Below, one piece after another: positions 34,406 through 44,016 of a DNA stretch of 64,000 nt; the first letter of the stretch is position 1, and the number at the start of each line of letters is the position of its first letter. Source of the stretch: WTGU01 sp965242855 (GTDB lineage Bacteria > Pseudomonadota > Alphaproteobacteria > UBA828); assembly GCA_965242855.1 (NCBI GenBank), contig OZ251509.1:1860001-1924000 (forward strand), read 5' to 3'. The notes beneath the pieces were generated by a model that was not told the origin of the DNA, searched no databases, and saw only the letters and a program-made list of their open reading frames with translations. Made by a program: the position numbers and the translations under genes.

Positions 34406-37140
34406 GCGCGGCGGTCCGCTTCACCCTCGACGGCCGCGTCGCGGAGGCCGCGCCGGGCGAGACCATCTGGCAGGTCGCCAAGCGTCTCGGAATCGAAATC
34501 CCCCATCTCTGCTACACGCCCGCGCCGGGCTACCGGGCGGACGGCAATTGCCGCGTCTGCATGGTGGAGATCGAGGGCGAACGGGTGCTCGCCGCCTCCT
34601 GCATCCGCGAACCGACCGACGGCATGGTCGTGCGCACCGCCGCCGAACGCGCCGTGCGTGCCCGCGACATGGTGATGGAGCTGCTGCTCGCCGACCAGCC
34701 GTCGGGCGAAGCGGACCACGACCCGGCCTCCGAGCTCCGGGCCTGGGCCGGGCGCATGGGGCGGACGACGAGCCGCTTCCCCGCCCGGCAGGCGCCGGCG
34801 CCCGATCTCAGCCACGGGGCGATGGCGGTCAATCTCGACGCCTGCATCCACTGCACGCGCTGCGTGCGCGCCTGCCGGGAGGTCCAGGTCAACGACGTGA
34901 TCGGCATGGCCGGGCGCGGGGCGCGCAACAAGATCGTCTTCGACTTCGACGACCCGATGGGCGAGAGCAGCTGCGTCGCCTGCGGCGAATGCGTCCAGGC
35001 CTGCCCGACCGGCGCGCTCATGCCGGCCGGCGAAGTCGGCAAGGAGACGCCCGCCGCGCGGACGGACAGCGTCTGCCCCTATTGCGGCGTCGGCTGCCAG
35101 CTCACCTTCAACGTCAAGGACGACCGCATCCTCTGGGTGGACGGCAAGGACGGCCCCGCCAACCGCGGCAGGCTCTGCGTCAAGGGCCGCTTCGGCTTCG
35201 ATTACGTGCGCCACCCGCACCGCCTGACGACGCCGCTGATCCGCCGCGACGACGCGCCGAAATCGGCGGACATCGACATGGACTCGGCGAACCCCCTCTC
35301 CCATTTCCGGGAAGCGGACTGGGAGGAGGCCCTCGACAGGGCCGCGCGCGGCTTCGCGCGGATCCGCGATTCCCGCGGCGGCGGGGCGCTGGCCGGCTTC
35401 GGCTCCGCCAAGGGGTCGAACGAGGAGGCCTACCTCTTCCAGAAGCTGGTGCGTACCGGCTTCCACACCAACAACGTCGACCACTGCACGCGGCTCTGCC
35501 ACGCCTCGTCGGTGGCCGCGCTCCTGGAGTGCATCGGCTCGGGCGCCGTCACGGCGACCTTCAACCAGGTCGCGCATTCCGACGTCATCGTCGTCATCGG
35601 CGCGCAGCCGACGACGAACCACCCGGTCGCCGCCACCTTCTTCAAGAACGCGGCGCAACGGGGCGCCAAGCTGATCGTGATCGACCCGCGCGGCTCGGCG
35701 CTGTCCCGCCACGCGAGCCACTTCCTCCAGTTCGAGGCCGGCACCGACGTGGCCCTCATCAACGCGCTGATGCACGTCATCGTCGAGGAGGGGCTGTACG
35801 ACCGGCAATACGTCCGCGCCCACACGGAGGGGTTCGCGCAGCTCCGGGCCCATCTCGCGGCCTACGCGCCGGAGGAGATGGCGCCGGTCTGCGGCATCGC
35901 GGCCGACACGCTGCGCGAGGTGGCCCGCCTTTACGCCCGCGCGGAGGCGGCGATCGTCTTCTGGGGCATGGGCATTTCCCAGCACGTCCACGGGACGGAC
36001 AACGCGCGCTGCCTGATCGCGCTCGCGCTGATCGCGGGCCAGATGGGCCGCCCGGGCACGGGCCTTCACCCGCTGCGCGGCCAGAACAACGTCCAGGGCG
36101 CTTCGGACGCCGGCCTCATCCCGATGATGTACCCGGATTACGAGCCGGTCGCGGCGCCGGCCGAGCGCGCGCGGTTCGAAAAGTTCTGGGGCGTCCCGCT
36201 CGACCCGCAGGACGGCCTCACCGTGGTCGAGGTGATGAACGCGATCCACGACGGCGCCGTCGCCGGCATGTACATCATGGGCGAGAACCCGGCGATGTCG
36301 GACCCGAACCTGCGCCACGTGCGCGCGGCCCTCGCCGCCCTCGACCATCTGGTCGTCCAGGAGATCTTCCTCACCGAGACCGCCTGGCACGCGGACGTGG
36401 TCCTGCCGGCGGCCGCCTGGCCGGAGAAGGACGGCACCGTCACCAACACCAACCGTCAGATCCAGAGAGGCCGCGCCGCCCTCGACGCCCCGCAGGGCGC
36501 GCGGCAGGACTGGTGGATCGTCCAGGAGATCGCCCGCCGCCTGGGCCTCGACTGGAACTACCGCGGGCCCGCGGACGTCTTCGCCGAAATGAAGGGCTGC
36601 ATGCCCTCCCTCGACAACATCACCTGGGAGAGGCTCGCCCGCGAAGACGCCGTGGCCTATCCCTGCGACGCCGAGGACCGGCCCGGGCGCGACGTGATCT
36701 TCGTCGACGGCTATCCCACGCCGAGCGGGCGCGGCAAGCTCGTCCCCGCCGCCATCGTCCCCCCCGACGAGCGGCCGGACGCCGACTATCCGATGGTGCT
36801 GACCACGGGCCGGATGCTCGAACACTGGCACACCGGCGCGATGACCCGGCGCGCGTCGGCGCTCGACGACCTGGAGCCGCAGGCCGTGGCCCATCTCGCC
36901 CCGGCCGAGCTCGAACGGCTGGGCATCGCGGCGGGAGAGCCGGTCACGGTGGAGACGCGGCGCGGCGCCGTCACCCTCCACGCCCGCGCGGACGCCGCGA
37001 CTCCGGCCGGCGTCGTGTTCATCCCCTTCTGCTTCGCCGAGGCCGCCGGCAACTTCCTGACCAACCCGGCGCTGGATCCCTTCGGCAAGATCCCGGAATA
37101 CAAATATTGCGCAGCACGAGTCACACCCGCCGCCGAATAG
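34402..37140 (+). CDS. fdsA: NAD-dependent formate dehydrogenase, molybdopterin catalytic subunit
   Basis: 912 residues. N-terminal [2Fe-2S] domain (HLCYTPAPGYRADGNCRVCM), two ferredoxin-like [4Fe-4S] clusters (CIHCTRCVRACREVQ, CVACGECVQACP), the proximal cluster CPYCGVGC, then the bis-MGD domain. The Mo-ligand cysteine and adjacent histidine are in DHCTRLCHASSV; GENPAMSDPN, TNTNRQIQRG and TGRMLEHWHTGAMTRR line the cofactor funnel. It oxidises formate to CO2. The GTG start overlaps the diaphorase stop. No fdsC/fdsD or fdhD maturation genes follow in the window. Confidence 0.9.
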   Translation: MSAAVRFTLDGRVAEAAPGETIWQVAKRLGIEIPHLCYTPAPGYRADGNCRVCMVEIEGERVLAASCIREPTDGMVVRTAAERAVRARDMVMELLLADQPSGEADHDPASELRAWAGRMGRTTSRFPARQAPAPDLSHGAMAVNLDACIHCTRCVRACREVQVNDVIGMAGRGARNKIVFDFDDPMGESSCVACGECVQACPTGALMPAGEVGKETPAARTDSVCPYCGVGCQLTFNVKDDRILWVDGKDGPANRGRLCVKGRFGFDYVRHPHRLTTPLIRRDDAPKSADIDMDSANPLSHFREADWEEALDRAARGFARIRDSRGGGALAGFGSAKGSNEEAYLFQKLVRTGFHTNNVDHCTRLCHASSVAALLECIGSGAVTATFNQVAHSDVIVVIGAQPTTNHPVAATFFKNAAQRGAKLIVIDPRGSALSRHASHFLQFEAGTDVALINALMHVIVEEGLYDRQYVRAHTEGFAQLRAHLAAYAPEEMAPVCGIAADTLREVARLYARAEAAIVFWGMGISQHVHGTDNARCLIALALIAGQMGRPGTGLHPLRGQNNVQGASDAGLIPMMYPDYEPVAAPAERARFEKFWGVPLDPQDGLTVVEVMNAIHDGAVAGMYIMGENPAMSDPNLRHVRAALAALDHLVVQEIFLTETAWHADVVLPAAAWPEKDGTVTNTNRQIQRGRAALDAPQGARQDWWIVQEIARRLGLDWNYRGPADVFAEMKGCMPSLDNITWERLAREDAVAYPCDAEDRPGRDVIFVDGYPTPSGRGKLVPAAIVPPDERPDADYPMVLTTGRMLEHWHTGAMTRRASALDDLEPQAVAHLAPAELERLGIAAGEPVTVETRRGAVTLHARADAATPAGVVFIPFCFAEAAGNFLTNPALDPFGKIPEYKYCAARVTPAAE

Positions 37141-37149
37141 CCCCACCCC

Positions 37150-37262
37150 TCTTCACACTCGCCAGAGGAAAGCCCGCTCAAACTCCCCCCCTGCCAGCGG
37201 GGAGGCGCCACCTAACTCTCCTCCCCCCTGTCAGGGGGGAGGCCGGGAGGGGGGCCACATGA
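37150..37262. repeat. Polypurine intergenic repeat (family of CCCCCCTGTCAGGGGGGAGG)
   Basis: Two adjacent units, one near 37185-37210 and one at about 37220-37255, with CTCCCCCCTGTCAGGGGGGA and a trailing CCGGGAGGGGGG. The hairpin would act as a terminator-like structure after fdsA. Similar units recur at about 32.1, 32.4, 40.05 and 41.98 kb, always between genes. Confidence 0.55.
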
Positions 37263-37337
37263 AGCCGCGCTCGCGCGCCTCGAAAGAAGCACCGCACGCG
37301 AACGGGCGAGGCGCCGCATGAGGAAGGCGAACGCGCC

Positions 37338-38069
37338 ATGTCCGTGATCCCTCCGGCTGCGCGGGAAGGCGGCGTGCTGAGGGCGCTGCTGGCCGGCGGG
37401 ATCGCCGGTCGCGCCGAGCGGGTGCTGGTCGGCTTCAACTGGACCTATGTCGAGGGGCCGGAAGGCACCGGTCTCTGCCAGACGCCCGCGCGCGGCAGCG
37501 CCGGCTGCCGGAGTCTCCCTGCCCCCGGCAGCTATCGCGGGCGGGCGCTCGCCGAGCTGGCCGCGCTCGCGGCCTCCGGCGATGCCTCGGAACGGGCGCT
37601 CGGCTTCGCCGCCATCAACGCCCACCACAACCGCCACGACCTCGAAGGAGACGCCGCGAACGGCCTCGATCTGCTGGATCGCGACGCGCCGGCGGTGGTG
37701 GTGGGCCGCTTCCCCGGTCTCGCGCGCCGCCTGCCCCACGCCAGGGTGATCGAACGGGAGCCGGGGCCGGGCGACTATCCGGAATCGGCGGCGCGCGCCC
37801 TGCTTCCCGCCGCCGCCCAGATCGCCGTCACCGGCGCCGCCGTCGCGAACGGTTCGCTGGACGGCCTGCTGGCGCTGGCGCGGCGGGACGCCTTCCGCGT
37901 GCTGGTGGGTCCCGGCACGCCCCTCTGCCCGGCCCTCTTCGCGCTGGGCCTCGACGCGCTCTCCGGCCTCGTCGTCACCGACCGGGCGGGCGCGCGCCGG
38001 GCGATCATGGAAGGCGGCGCCGTCCGCGCCCTCCGCCCCTTCGCCCGCCCGGTGACGTTGCGGACCTGA
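37338..38069 (+). CDS. DUF364 putative heavy-metal-chelation domain protein
   Basis: 243 residues, cytoplasmic. Segments VLVGFNWTYVEGPEGTGLCQ, LGFAAINAHHNRHDLEGDAA, VVVGRFPGLARRLPHARVIE and the nucleotide-fold-like DAFRVLVGPGTPLCPALFAL match the DUF4213/DUF364 two-domain layout. Histidines and cysteines could bind metal. These proteins often neighbour molybdenum or nickel enzymes; here it follows formate dehydrogenase, so a cofactor-related role is plausible but unproven. ATG 37338. Confidence 0.75.
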   Translation: MSVIPPAAREGGVLRALLAGGIAGRAERVLVGFNWTYVEGPEGTGLCQTPARGSAGCRSLPAPGSYRGRALAELAALAASGDASERALGFAAINAHHNRHDLEGDAANGLDLLDRDAPAVVVGRFPGLARRLPHARVIEREPGPGDYPESAARALLPAAAQIAVTGAAVANGSLDGLLALARRDAFRVLVGPGTPLCPALFALGLDALSGLVVTDRAGARRAIMEGGAVRALRPFARPVTLRT

Positions 38070-38083
38070 CGCTCCGGGCCGGC

Positions 38084-39940
38084 TCAGGCGATGAGGCCGC
38101 CGTCCTCGCGCTCGATGGCGATCACCGCGGAGCGCGGGACCGAGTCTCCGCCTCCCGGAAAGTGGCTGCCCCCCTTCTCGCCGGGATGCTGGATGCCGAC
38201 GAAGACGGCGCGCCGGTCCGGGGCGAAGGCGAGGCCGGTGACCTCGCATTCCTTCGGCCCGACCATGAAGCGGCGGATGTCGCCGGTCGCCGGGTCGGCG
38301 ATCAGCATCGAGTTGTTGCCCTGGCCGGCGAAATCGCCCGCGTCGGAATAGTCGCCGTCGGTCTGGATCCACAGCAGCCCCGCGGCGTCGAAGGCGAGGC
38401 CGTCCGGCGAATTGAACATGTTGTCCGCGTCGATCGCGGGCGAACCGGCGCGCGCGTCCCCATGCACCGCCGGGTTGCCGGCCATGACGAACAGGTCCCA
38501 GGCGAAGCCGCCGGCGCCGTGGTCCCCGCCGTCGGGCCGCCAGCGCAGGATCTGCCCGTACTTGTTCTTCTCCCGCGGGTTGGGGCCGTTGACGGGGGTC
38601 GGGTCGCCGCCGGCGTTGGGCTTGACGCCCCGGTTCTTGTTGTTCGTGAGGCAGCAACAGACCTCCGCCCCGGTCGGGCTGGCGGCCACCCATTCGGGCC
38701 TGTCCATGGTCGTCGCGCCGACGGCGGACGCCGCCTGCCGCGTATGGACGGCGATCTCCGCCGCCGACCCCATGCCGGTTGCGGACGGCGTGAGCGCGAG
38801 CCATGCGCCGCGTCCGTCGTCGTGGAATTTCGCGACCGACAGCGTGCCGGTCTCCAGCAGGTCCGCGTCGTCGCCGCCCGCCCGGTACACGCCGGCGCTG
38901 ACGAACCTGTAGAGGAACTCGCCGCGTTCGTCGTCGCCCAGATAGACGACGACGCGGCCGTCGGCGGCCAGCGCCACCTCCGCGTTCTCGTGCTTGAAGC
39001 GGCCGAGGGCGGTGCGCTTCTTCGGCGTCGAGGTCGGGTCCAGCGGGTCGATCTCTACGACGTAGCCGGCGCGGTTGGGCTCGTTCGGATGCCGGGAGAC
39101 GTCGAAACGCTCGTCCGCCATGGCCCAGCCGTAACCCCGGTCTTCGCGCTCGATGCCGTAGCGCGCGTGCGCCTCCGTGAGCGGGAAATCGGGATCGCTC
39201 GCCGAGAAGTAGCCGTTGAAGTTCTCCTCGCAGGCGAGATAGGTGCCCCATGGCGTGCGCCCGCTGCCGCAGTCGTTCCAGGTGCCGAGGGCGCGCGTGC
39301 CCGTCGGGTCGGCCGCGGTCTTCAACAGGGCGTGGCCGCGCGCCGGCCCGGTGATCGCCATCGGCGTGTCGGGCGTGATGCGGCGGTTGTAGGGGGAATC
39401 CGTGACGATGCCCCAGGCCCCGCCCTGCCGCGCGATCTCGACGATGGAAACGCCGTGCGCCGCCTTGCACTTGCGCACGTCGTCGGCGGTCTCCGGCCGG
39501 CCCGAGGCCCGGTTGCCGAAGGCGACGGCGAGATTCGTGTATTCGTTGTTGACGGCGAGGATCGTGCGCCCGCCGTGGACGAACAGCGCCATGCCGTCGT
39601 TGTTGTCGCCGAAGGCGGCTTCCTGGCTCGCGCCGGTGCCGCGCGTCGCCTCGTCGAAGGCCGCGCCGCGCGACCACAGCGGGTCGCCCCAGCGCAGGAC
39701 GGTCCGCCAGCGGTAGCCGGGCGGCAGGGTGACGGTATCCTGCGTGTTGGCCGGCACCGCCGCGAAGACGAGCCGCCCGCCGGCGCGCGCAGACGCCGCC
39801 GCGCCCATGACGAAGGCCGCGGCGCCAAGGCCCGCAGCGCCAAGGCCCGCACTCCCGCCCAGAAACCCGCGCCGCGAAATCAGCCGCCGCGCCACCTTCT
39901 CGAATTCCGTCGCCCCGTCTTCGCTCGCTTCGCGCACCAT
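38084..39940 (-). CDS. Tat-exported PhoX-like (DUF839) phosphatase
   Basis: 618 residues. Twin-arginine signal LISRRGFLGGSAGLGAAGLG near residues 20-40, ending ASARA-GG. The beta-propeller body has DUF839/PhoX segments: GNRASGRPETADDVRKCKAA, GTWNDCGSGRTPWGTYLACE, the metal-binding ENFNGYF region, KRTALGRFKHENAEVAL and FNSPDGLAFDAAGLLWIQTD. PhoX alkaline phosphatases use Ca and Fe in the periplasm. I chose the ATG at 39940 (MVREASEDG), preceded by GGAGGGGG, over a much longer upstream frame through repeats. Convergent with DUF364 at 14 bases. Confidence 0.85.
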   Translation of the reverse strand: MVREASEDGATEFEKVARRLISRRGFLGGSAGLGAAGLGAAAFVMGAAASARAGGRLVFAAVPANTQDTVTLPPGYRWRTVLRWGDPLWSRGAAFDEATRGTGASQEAAFGDNNDGMALFVHGGRTILAVNNEYTNLAVAFGNRASGRPETADDVRKCKAAHGVSIVEIARQGGAWGIVTDSPYNRRITPDTPMAITGPARGHALLKTAADPTGTRALGTWNDCGSGRTPWGTYLACEENFNGYFSASDPDFPLTEAHARYGIEREDRGYGWAMADERFDVSRHPNEPNRAGYVVEIDPLDPTSTPKKRTALGRFKHENAEVALAADGRVVVYLGDDERGEFLYRFVSAGVYRAGGDDADLLETGTLSVAKFHDDGRGAWLALTPSATGMGSAAEIAVHTRQAASAVGATTMDRPEWVAASPTGAEVCCCLTNNKNRGVKPNAGGDPTPVNGPNPREKNKYGQILRWRPDGGDHGAGGFAWDLFVMAGNPAVHGDARAGSPAIDADNMFNSPDGLAFDAAGLLWIQTDGDYSDAGDFAGQGNNSMLIADPATGDIRRFMVGPKECEVTGLAFAPDRRAVFVGIQHPGEKGGSHFPGGGDSVPRSAVIAIEREDGGLIA

Positions 39941-40044
39941 GTCCCCCTCCCGCGGGTCCGTCCTCGCCCGCGGCCTCTGTACCGCCTCCACAAGACGATT
40001 CGATGACGCTCCCGTTACCTTTTTCGAGATTCGCACTCCAGAGG

Positions 40045-40090
40045 AAAACCCATCCTCCCCCCTCCCGCCCTCCTGCCGGGAGGCGTATGA
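40045..40090. repeat. Polypurine intergenic repeat, short copy
   Basis: CATCCTCCCCCCTCCCGCCC followed by TCCTGCCGGGAGGCGTATGA, in the divergent gap between the PhoX-like gene and the amidohydrolase. Diverged member of the family seen at 37.2 and 42.0 kb. The rest of the gap (39941-40157) shows nothing further. Confidence 0.4.
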
Positions 40091-40157
40091 GCCACCCCCG
40101 CCTTGCCGCCGCGCCCGCGCCCGACTACGGTGCCGGCGCGGGAAGCCGGGGGGCGTC

Positions 40158-41951
40158 ATGGGGCTCGAGCGCGAAGCGTTGATCGACGTGGCCATGGGCT
40201 ACGAGCCGGCCGACACGGTCATCGAGAACGGCCAGGTGGTCGACGTCCACACCGGCACGATCAGGCGCGACGGGGTGGCGATCAAGGGCGAACGCATCGC
40301 CGCGGTGGGGGACGTGGCCTACGCGGTCGGCGCCGAAACGAAGGTCATCGACGCCGGCGGGCGCTTCCTGGTGCCCGGCCTGATCGACCCGCACTGCCAC
40401 CAATGGCACACCTACGCGAATTCGACCGTGTTCGCCGCCTGCCGCCTGCTGCACGGCTCCACCACCATCGTGGACGGCTTCTACGGCCACGCCATCGTCA
40501 ACGGAATGCGCGCGTCGCGGTTCTTCCTGGACGAGCTGCTGGCGACTCCCGTCAAGCCGATCTTCGTCACCCCCACCATGTGCTACACCCAGAACCGCGG
40601 GATCGGCTTCCCCGCCTCGCCCAACGCCCCGAGCATCGAGGATCTCCGGGAATCGCTGACCTGGCCCGAGACCAGGGGCATCGAGGAGATCAGCCCGGAA
40701 CTGATGCTCTACAGGAACCAGCGCGACCGGGCGCTGCTGAGCCTGATGGAGGAGGCCCTGGCCCAGGGCAAGGTCATCCAGGGCCATTCGGCGGGCATGA
40801 CCGACGAGAAGATCACCAACGCCTGGGTCGCCTCCGGGATCATGCACAACCACGAGATCGTCAACGCCGCGGAGACGCGCCGCCAAGCCGAGCTCGGCAT
40901 CTGGATCGTGATCCGGGAGGGCAGCGCCTGCAAGGACGTCGAAGCCTGCATCCCGGTGGTGACCGAGGAGGGCTACCACGCGCGCGCCTACCAGCTCTGC
41001 ACGGACGTGATCACGCCCGACTGGATGCTCGAGCGCGGGCAGATGGACAACGCCATCCGCGTCGCCATCGCCAACGGGCTGGAGCCGATGACCGCGATCC
41101 AGATGTCCACGATTCAGCCGGCCGAGTTCTACCGGGTGAACCACGACATGGGGATGATCGCCGCCGGGCGCTACGCCGACATCGTGTTCGTGGACACGCT
41201 GGAGGGCTTCGAGATCGCCCGGGTCATGGCCAACGGCAAGGTCTGGGTTGAAGGCGGGGCGCTCGTCGAGCCTCTCCGGAACCCGCCCTACCCCGACTGG
41301 CTCTACGGCACGATGAACATCGACCGGGTGCTCGCGCCCGAGGATTTCCGCGTCGCCGCGCCGGCGGGCGCGGGCGATTCGGTGAAGGTCCGCTGTATCA
41401 ACACGCGGGACGGCTCCCTGGAGACGCCCGGCTCGGTGGAGACGCTGAAGGTCGTGGACGGCTTCGTCCAGGCGGATCCGGAGAACGGCATCGACAAGAT
41501 CTGCATGATCGACCGGATCATGGGCACGGGCGAGGTCGGCGTGGCCTTCGTCAAGGGCTTCGGCATCCGCGAGGGCTGCATCGGCACGACGGCCAACGTC
41601 TTCAACCAGAACATCGTGCTGGTCGGCGCCTCGGACGCGGACATGGCGGCGGCCGCCAACGAGACCATCCGCATGGACGGCGGCTTCATCGCGCTGCGCG
41701 GCGGCAAGGTCGAGGCGTCCCTGCCGACGCCCCTGAACGGCCTCGCCTCCGACCTCCCGTTCGACGCGCTCTTCGAGCGGCAATACGCGCTGCTTGCCGC
41801 GTGGCGCGCCATGGGCTGCGCGCTGGAGACGCCGCAGATGAACCTCGAATTCGTCTCCCTCGTCACCATCCCCTACTACCGCATCAGCACCAAGGGCCTC
41901 GTCTACACGACCCAGGACCGCCTGGAGTTCGCCGACCTCTTCGTCGCCTGA
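40158..41951 (+). CDS. Adenine-deaminase-like metal-dependent amidohydrolase
   Basis: 597 residues, the size of bacterial adenine deaminase. N-terminal strand domain (TVIENGQVVDVHTGTIRRDG), metal-binding LVPGLIDPHCHQWHT, further ligands in VIQGHSAGMTDEKI, HNHEIVNAAE and LCTDVITPDWMLERG, then VIREGSACKDVEACIPVV and TIQPAEFYRV typical of Ade. The C-terminal domain has GFGIREGCIGTTANVFNQNI. The segment DGFYGHAIVNG departs from the Ade DPHEIAN motif, so the substrate may not be adenine. ATG 40158. Confidence 0.8.
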   Translation: MGLEREALIDVAMGYEPADTVIENGQVVDVHTGTIRRDGVAIKGERIAAVGDVAYAVGAETKVIDAGGRFLVPGLIDPHCHQWHTYANSTVFAACRLLHGSTTIVDGFYGHAIVNGMRASRFFLDELLATPVKPIFVTPTMCYTQNRGIGFPASPNAPSIEDLRESLTWPETRGIEEISPELMLYRNQRDRALLSLMEEALAQGKVIQGHSAGMTDEKITNAWVASGIMHNHEIVNAAETRRQAELGIWIVIREGSACKDVEACIPVVTEEGYHARAYQLCTDVITPDWMLERGQMDNAIRVAIANGLEPMTAIQMSTIQPAEFYRVNHDMGMIAAGRYADIVFVDTLEGFEIARVMANGKVWVEGGALVEPLRNPPYPDWLYGTMNIDRVLAPEDFRVAAPAGAGDSVKVRCINTRDGSLETPGSVETLKVVDGFVQADPENGIDKICMIDRIMGTGEVGVAFVKGFGIREGCIGTTANVFNQNIVLVGASDADMAAAANETIRMDGGFIALRGGKVEASLPTPLNGLASDLPFDALFERQYALLAAWRAMGCALETPQMNLEFVSLVTIPYYRISTKGLVYTTQDRLEFADLFVA

Positions 41952-41974
41952 GCCGCGCGGCCCCCGGCAAGGGA

Positions 41975-42028
41975 GGAAACCCCTTCAAACTCCCCCCTGC
42001 CAGGGGGAAGCCGGGAGGGGGCCACGGG
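41975..42028. repeat. Polypurine intergenic repeat at a convergent gene end
   Basis: CTCCCCCCTGCCAGGGGGAA then GCCGGGAGGGGGCC lies between the convergent amidohydrolase and NYN genes. A stable hairpin CCCCCTGCCAGGGGG could act as a bidirectional terminator. Confidence 0.5.
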
Positions 42029-42655
42029 CTATGCGGTCGGGCGGCGCGACAAATCCGGCTCTTCCGCGGCGCGCGGCGGCGCGAACTCGTGACCGGGGCG
42101 GGACGGCTCGCGAAAGGTGATCGCGCCGTAATGATCGTCCAACGGCACGAAGACGCCGTTCGCCTTCGCCCATTCGCGCATCCCACGTTTGCATGAATGA
42201 CGCCACGACAACACTTCCACACGCCAGCCGCGCCGGCGCATCCGCACCGGCGTGCTGTGGAAACCGCGCCCCTCGACATAGCCGGCGCCGGCGCCGGTCA
42301 GCAGCGCGACGACGCCGGGGGCGCCGTTGTGGTCCAGGGCGTCCTCCAGCATGCGCAATTGCAGCCAGCGGTCGGGAGCCTCCTGCTCTCCCCGTTCCTG
42401 GCCGCCGCGATCGAACAGGTTGACCTCTACGCCGCTGTTTTCCATCCGATTCCAGAGCTGGCGCACTTCCGGCGGGATGGAACCGGCGGCGACGGCCTTC
42501 GTCAACGGGCGATCGGCGCGGGCGAGATGCAGCAGATTGTCGAAATGAATGCGGACCAGAGAACGGGCGCCGGGCGTGCCGTCCCGTTCGTCGGCGATGC
42601 GCTGCGCCTCGTGGAAAATGTTGGAGTTGTCCCAATAGACGAACACGCCGCTCAT
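42029..42655 (-). CDS. NYN-domain (PIN-like) putative nuclease
   Basis: 208 residues. MSGVFVYWDNSNIFHEAQRI carries the first acidic active-site residue (Asp in WDNSN). LTGAGAGYVEGRGF is the usual third acidic motif of the family (normally SGDGDF), here without an obvious aspartate, so activity is uncertain. RMRRRGWRVEVLSWRHSCKR fits the final strand/helix. NYN proteins usually cleave RNA. The C-terminal 40 residues are unstructured-looking. Confidence 0.75.
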   Translation of the reverse strand: MSGVFVYWDNSNIFHEAQRIADERDGTPGARSLVRIHFDNLLHLARADRPLTKAVAAGSIPPEVRQLWNRMENSGVEVNLFDRGGQERGEQEAPDRWLQLRMLEDALDHNGAPGVVALLTGAGAGYVEGRGFHSTPVRMRRRGWRVEVLSWRHSCKRGMREWAKANGVFVPLDDHYGAITFREPSRPGHEFAPPRAAEEPDLSRRPTA

Positions 42656-42726
42656 GCGCCCTGCTCCCCCTGCCGCGTCACGCCCCCGGCGGCCGGCTTG
42701 ACGATCCCGGCCGCATCATACCGACA

Positions 42727-44016
42727 TCAGTCGGCGAAGGGGTCCTGGACGAGGATGGTGTCGTCGCGTTCGGGGCTGGTGGAGAGCAGGGCGACGGGGG
42801 CGCCGATCAGCTCCTCGATGCGGCGGATGTACTTCACCGCCGTCGCCGGCAGGTCGGCCCAGGAGCGGGCGCCGCGCGTGCTCTCCCGCCAGCCCTCCAG
42901 GGTCTCGTAAACCGGGCGGACCAGCGCCTGATCGGCCGCGGCGGCCGGGAGGTGGTCGATCGCCTCCCCGCCGATCCGGTAGCCGGCGCAGACCTTGAGC
43001 GCCGGCATCCCGTCCAGCACGTCGAGCTTGGTGAGGGCGATGCCCCGGACGCCGCCGATCTCCACCGCCTGGCGCACCAGCACCGCGTCGAACCAGCCGC
43101 AGCGGCGGCGGCGGCCGGTCACCGTGCCGAATTCGCGTCCGCGCTCGCCCAGGCCCCGGCCCGTCTCGTCATCGAGCTCCGTCGGGAACGGGCCGCCGCC
43201 CACCCGCGTCGTGTACGCCTTGGCGATGCCGAGCACGTAGCCCACGGCGCCCGCGCCGACGCCCGCGCCGGCGGCCGCGTGGCCGGCCACGGTGTTGGAG
43301 GAAGTGACGAACGGATAGGTGCCGTGGTCGATGTCCAGCATCGCCCCCTGCGCGCCCTCGTAGAGGATGCGCCGGCCCTCCCGCCGCGCCCGGTGGAGCC
43401 GCCGCCACACCGGCGCCGCGTAGGGGAGCAGGCGCGCGGCGATGGCCAGAAGGTCGCGTTCGAGCGCGTCCGCGTCCGCGTCGCCGATCCCGAAGCCGCG
43501 GCGCAGCGCGTTGTGGTGGAGCAGGAGCTCGCCCAGGCGGGGCCTGAGGGTCTCCGCACAGCGCAGGTCGCAGAGGCGGACGGCGCGGCGCCCGACCTTG
43601 TCCTCGTAGGCCGGGCCGATGCCGCGGCCGGTGGTGCCGATCCGCGCGCCGCCGCGCGCGCTCTCGCGCGCCTGATCGAGCTCCCGGTGGATGGGCAGGA
43701 TGAGGCAGGCGTTCTCCGCGATGGCCAGATTTTCCGGGCCGACGGCGACGCCCTTCGCCGCCATCGCGTCGATCTCGCCGGCCAGCGCCCACGGGTCCAC
43801 CACCGCGCCGTTGCCGATCACCGAGAGCTTGCCGCGCACCACGCCGGCTGGCAGCAGGCTCAGGCGGTACTCAATGCCGTCCACCACCAGCGTATGGCCG
43901 GCGTTGTGCCCGCCCTGGAAGCGGACCACGACGTCGGCCCGGCTGGAGAGCCAGTCGACGATCTTGCCCTTCCCCTCGTCGCCCCACTGGGCGCCCACCA
44001 CGGCGACGTTAGCCAT
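42727..44016 (-). CDS. purA: Adenylosuccinate synthetase
   Basis: 429 residues. VAVVGAQWGDEGKGKIVDWL (GTP P-loop with catalytic Asp), FQGGHNAGHTLVV (catalytic His), TTGRGIGPAYEDKVGR, EGAQGAMLDIDHGTYPFVTSSN, GYVLGIAKAYTTRVGGGPFP and the GTP/IMP segment TGRRRRCGWFDAVL are all intact. First committed step from IMP to AMP. The ATG at 44016 overlaps hisZ by 8 bases. Confidence 0.96.
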   Translation of the reverse strand: MANVAVVGAQWGDEGKGKIVDWLSSRADVVVRFQGGHNAGHTLVVDGIEYRLSLLPAGVVRGKLSVIGNGAVVDPWALAGEIDAMAAKGVAVGPENLAIAENACLILPIHRELDQARESARGGARIGTTGRGIGPAYEDKVGRRAVRLCDLRCAETLRPRLGELLLHHNALRRGFGIGDADADALERDLLAIAARLLPYAAPVWRRLHRARREGRRILYEGAQGAMLDIDHGTYPFVTSSNTVAGHAAAGAGVGAGAVGYVLGIAKAYTTRVGGGPFPTELDDETGRGLGERGREFGTVTGRRRRCGWFDAVLVRQAVEIGGVRGIALTKLDVLDGMPALKVCAGYRIGGEAIDHLPAAAADQALVRPVYETLEGWRESTRGARSWADLPATAVKYIRRIEELIGAPVALLSTSPERDDTILVQDPFAD

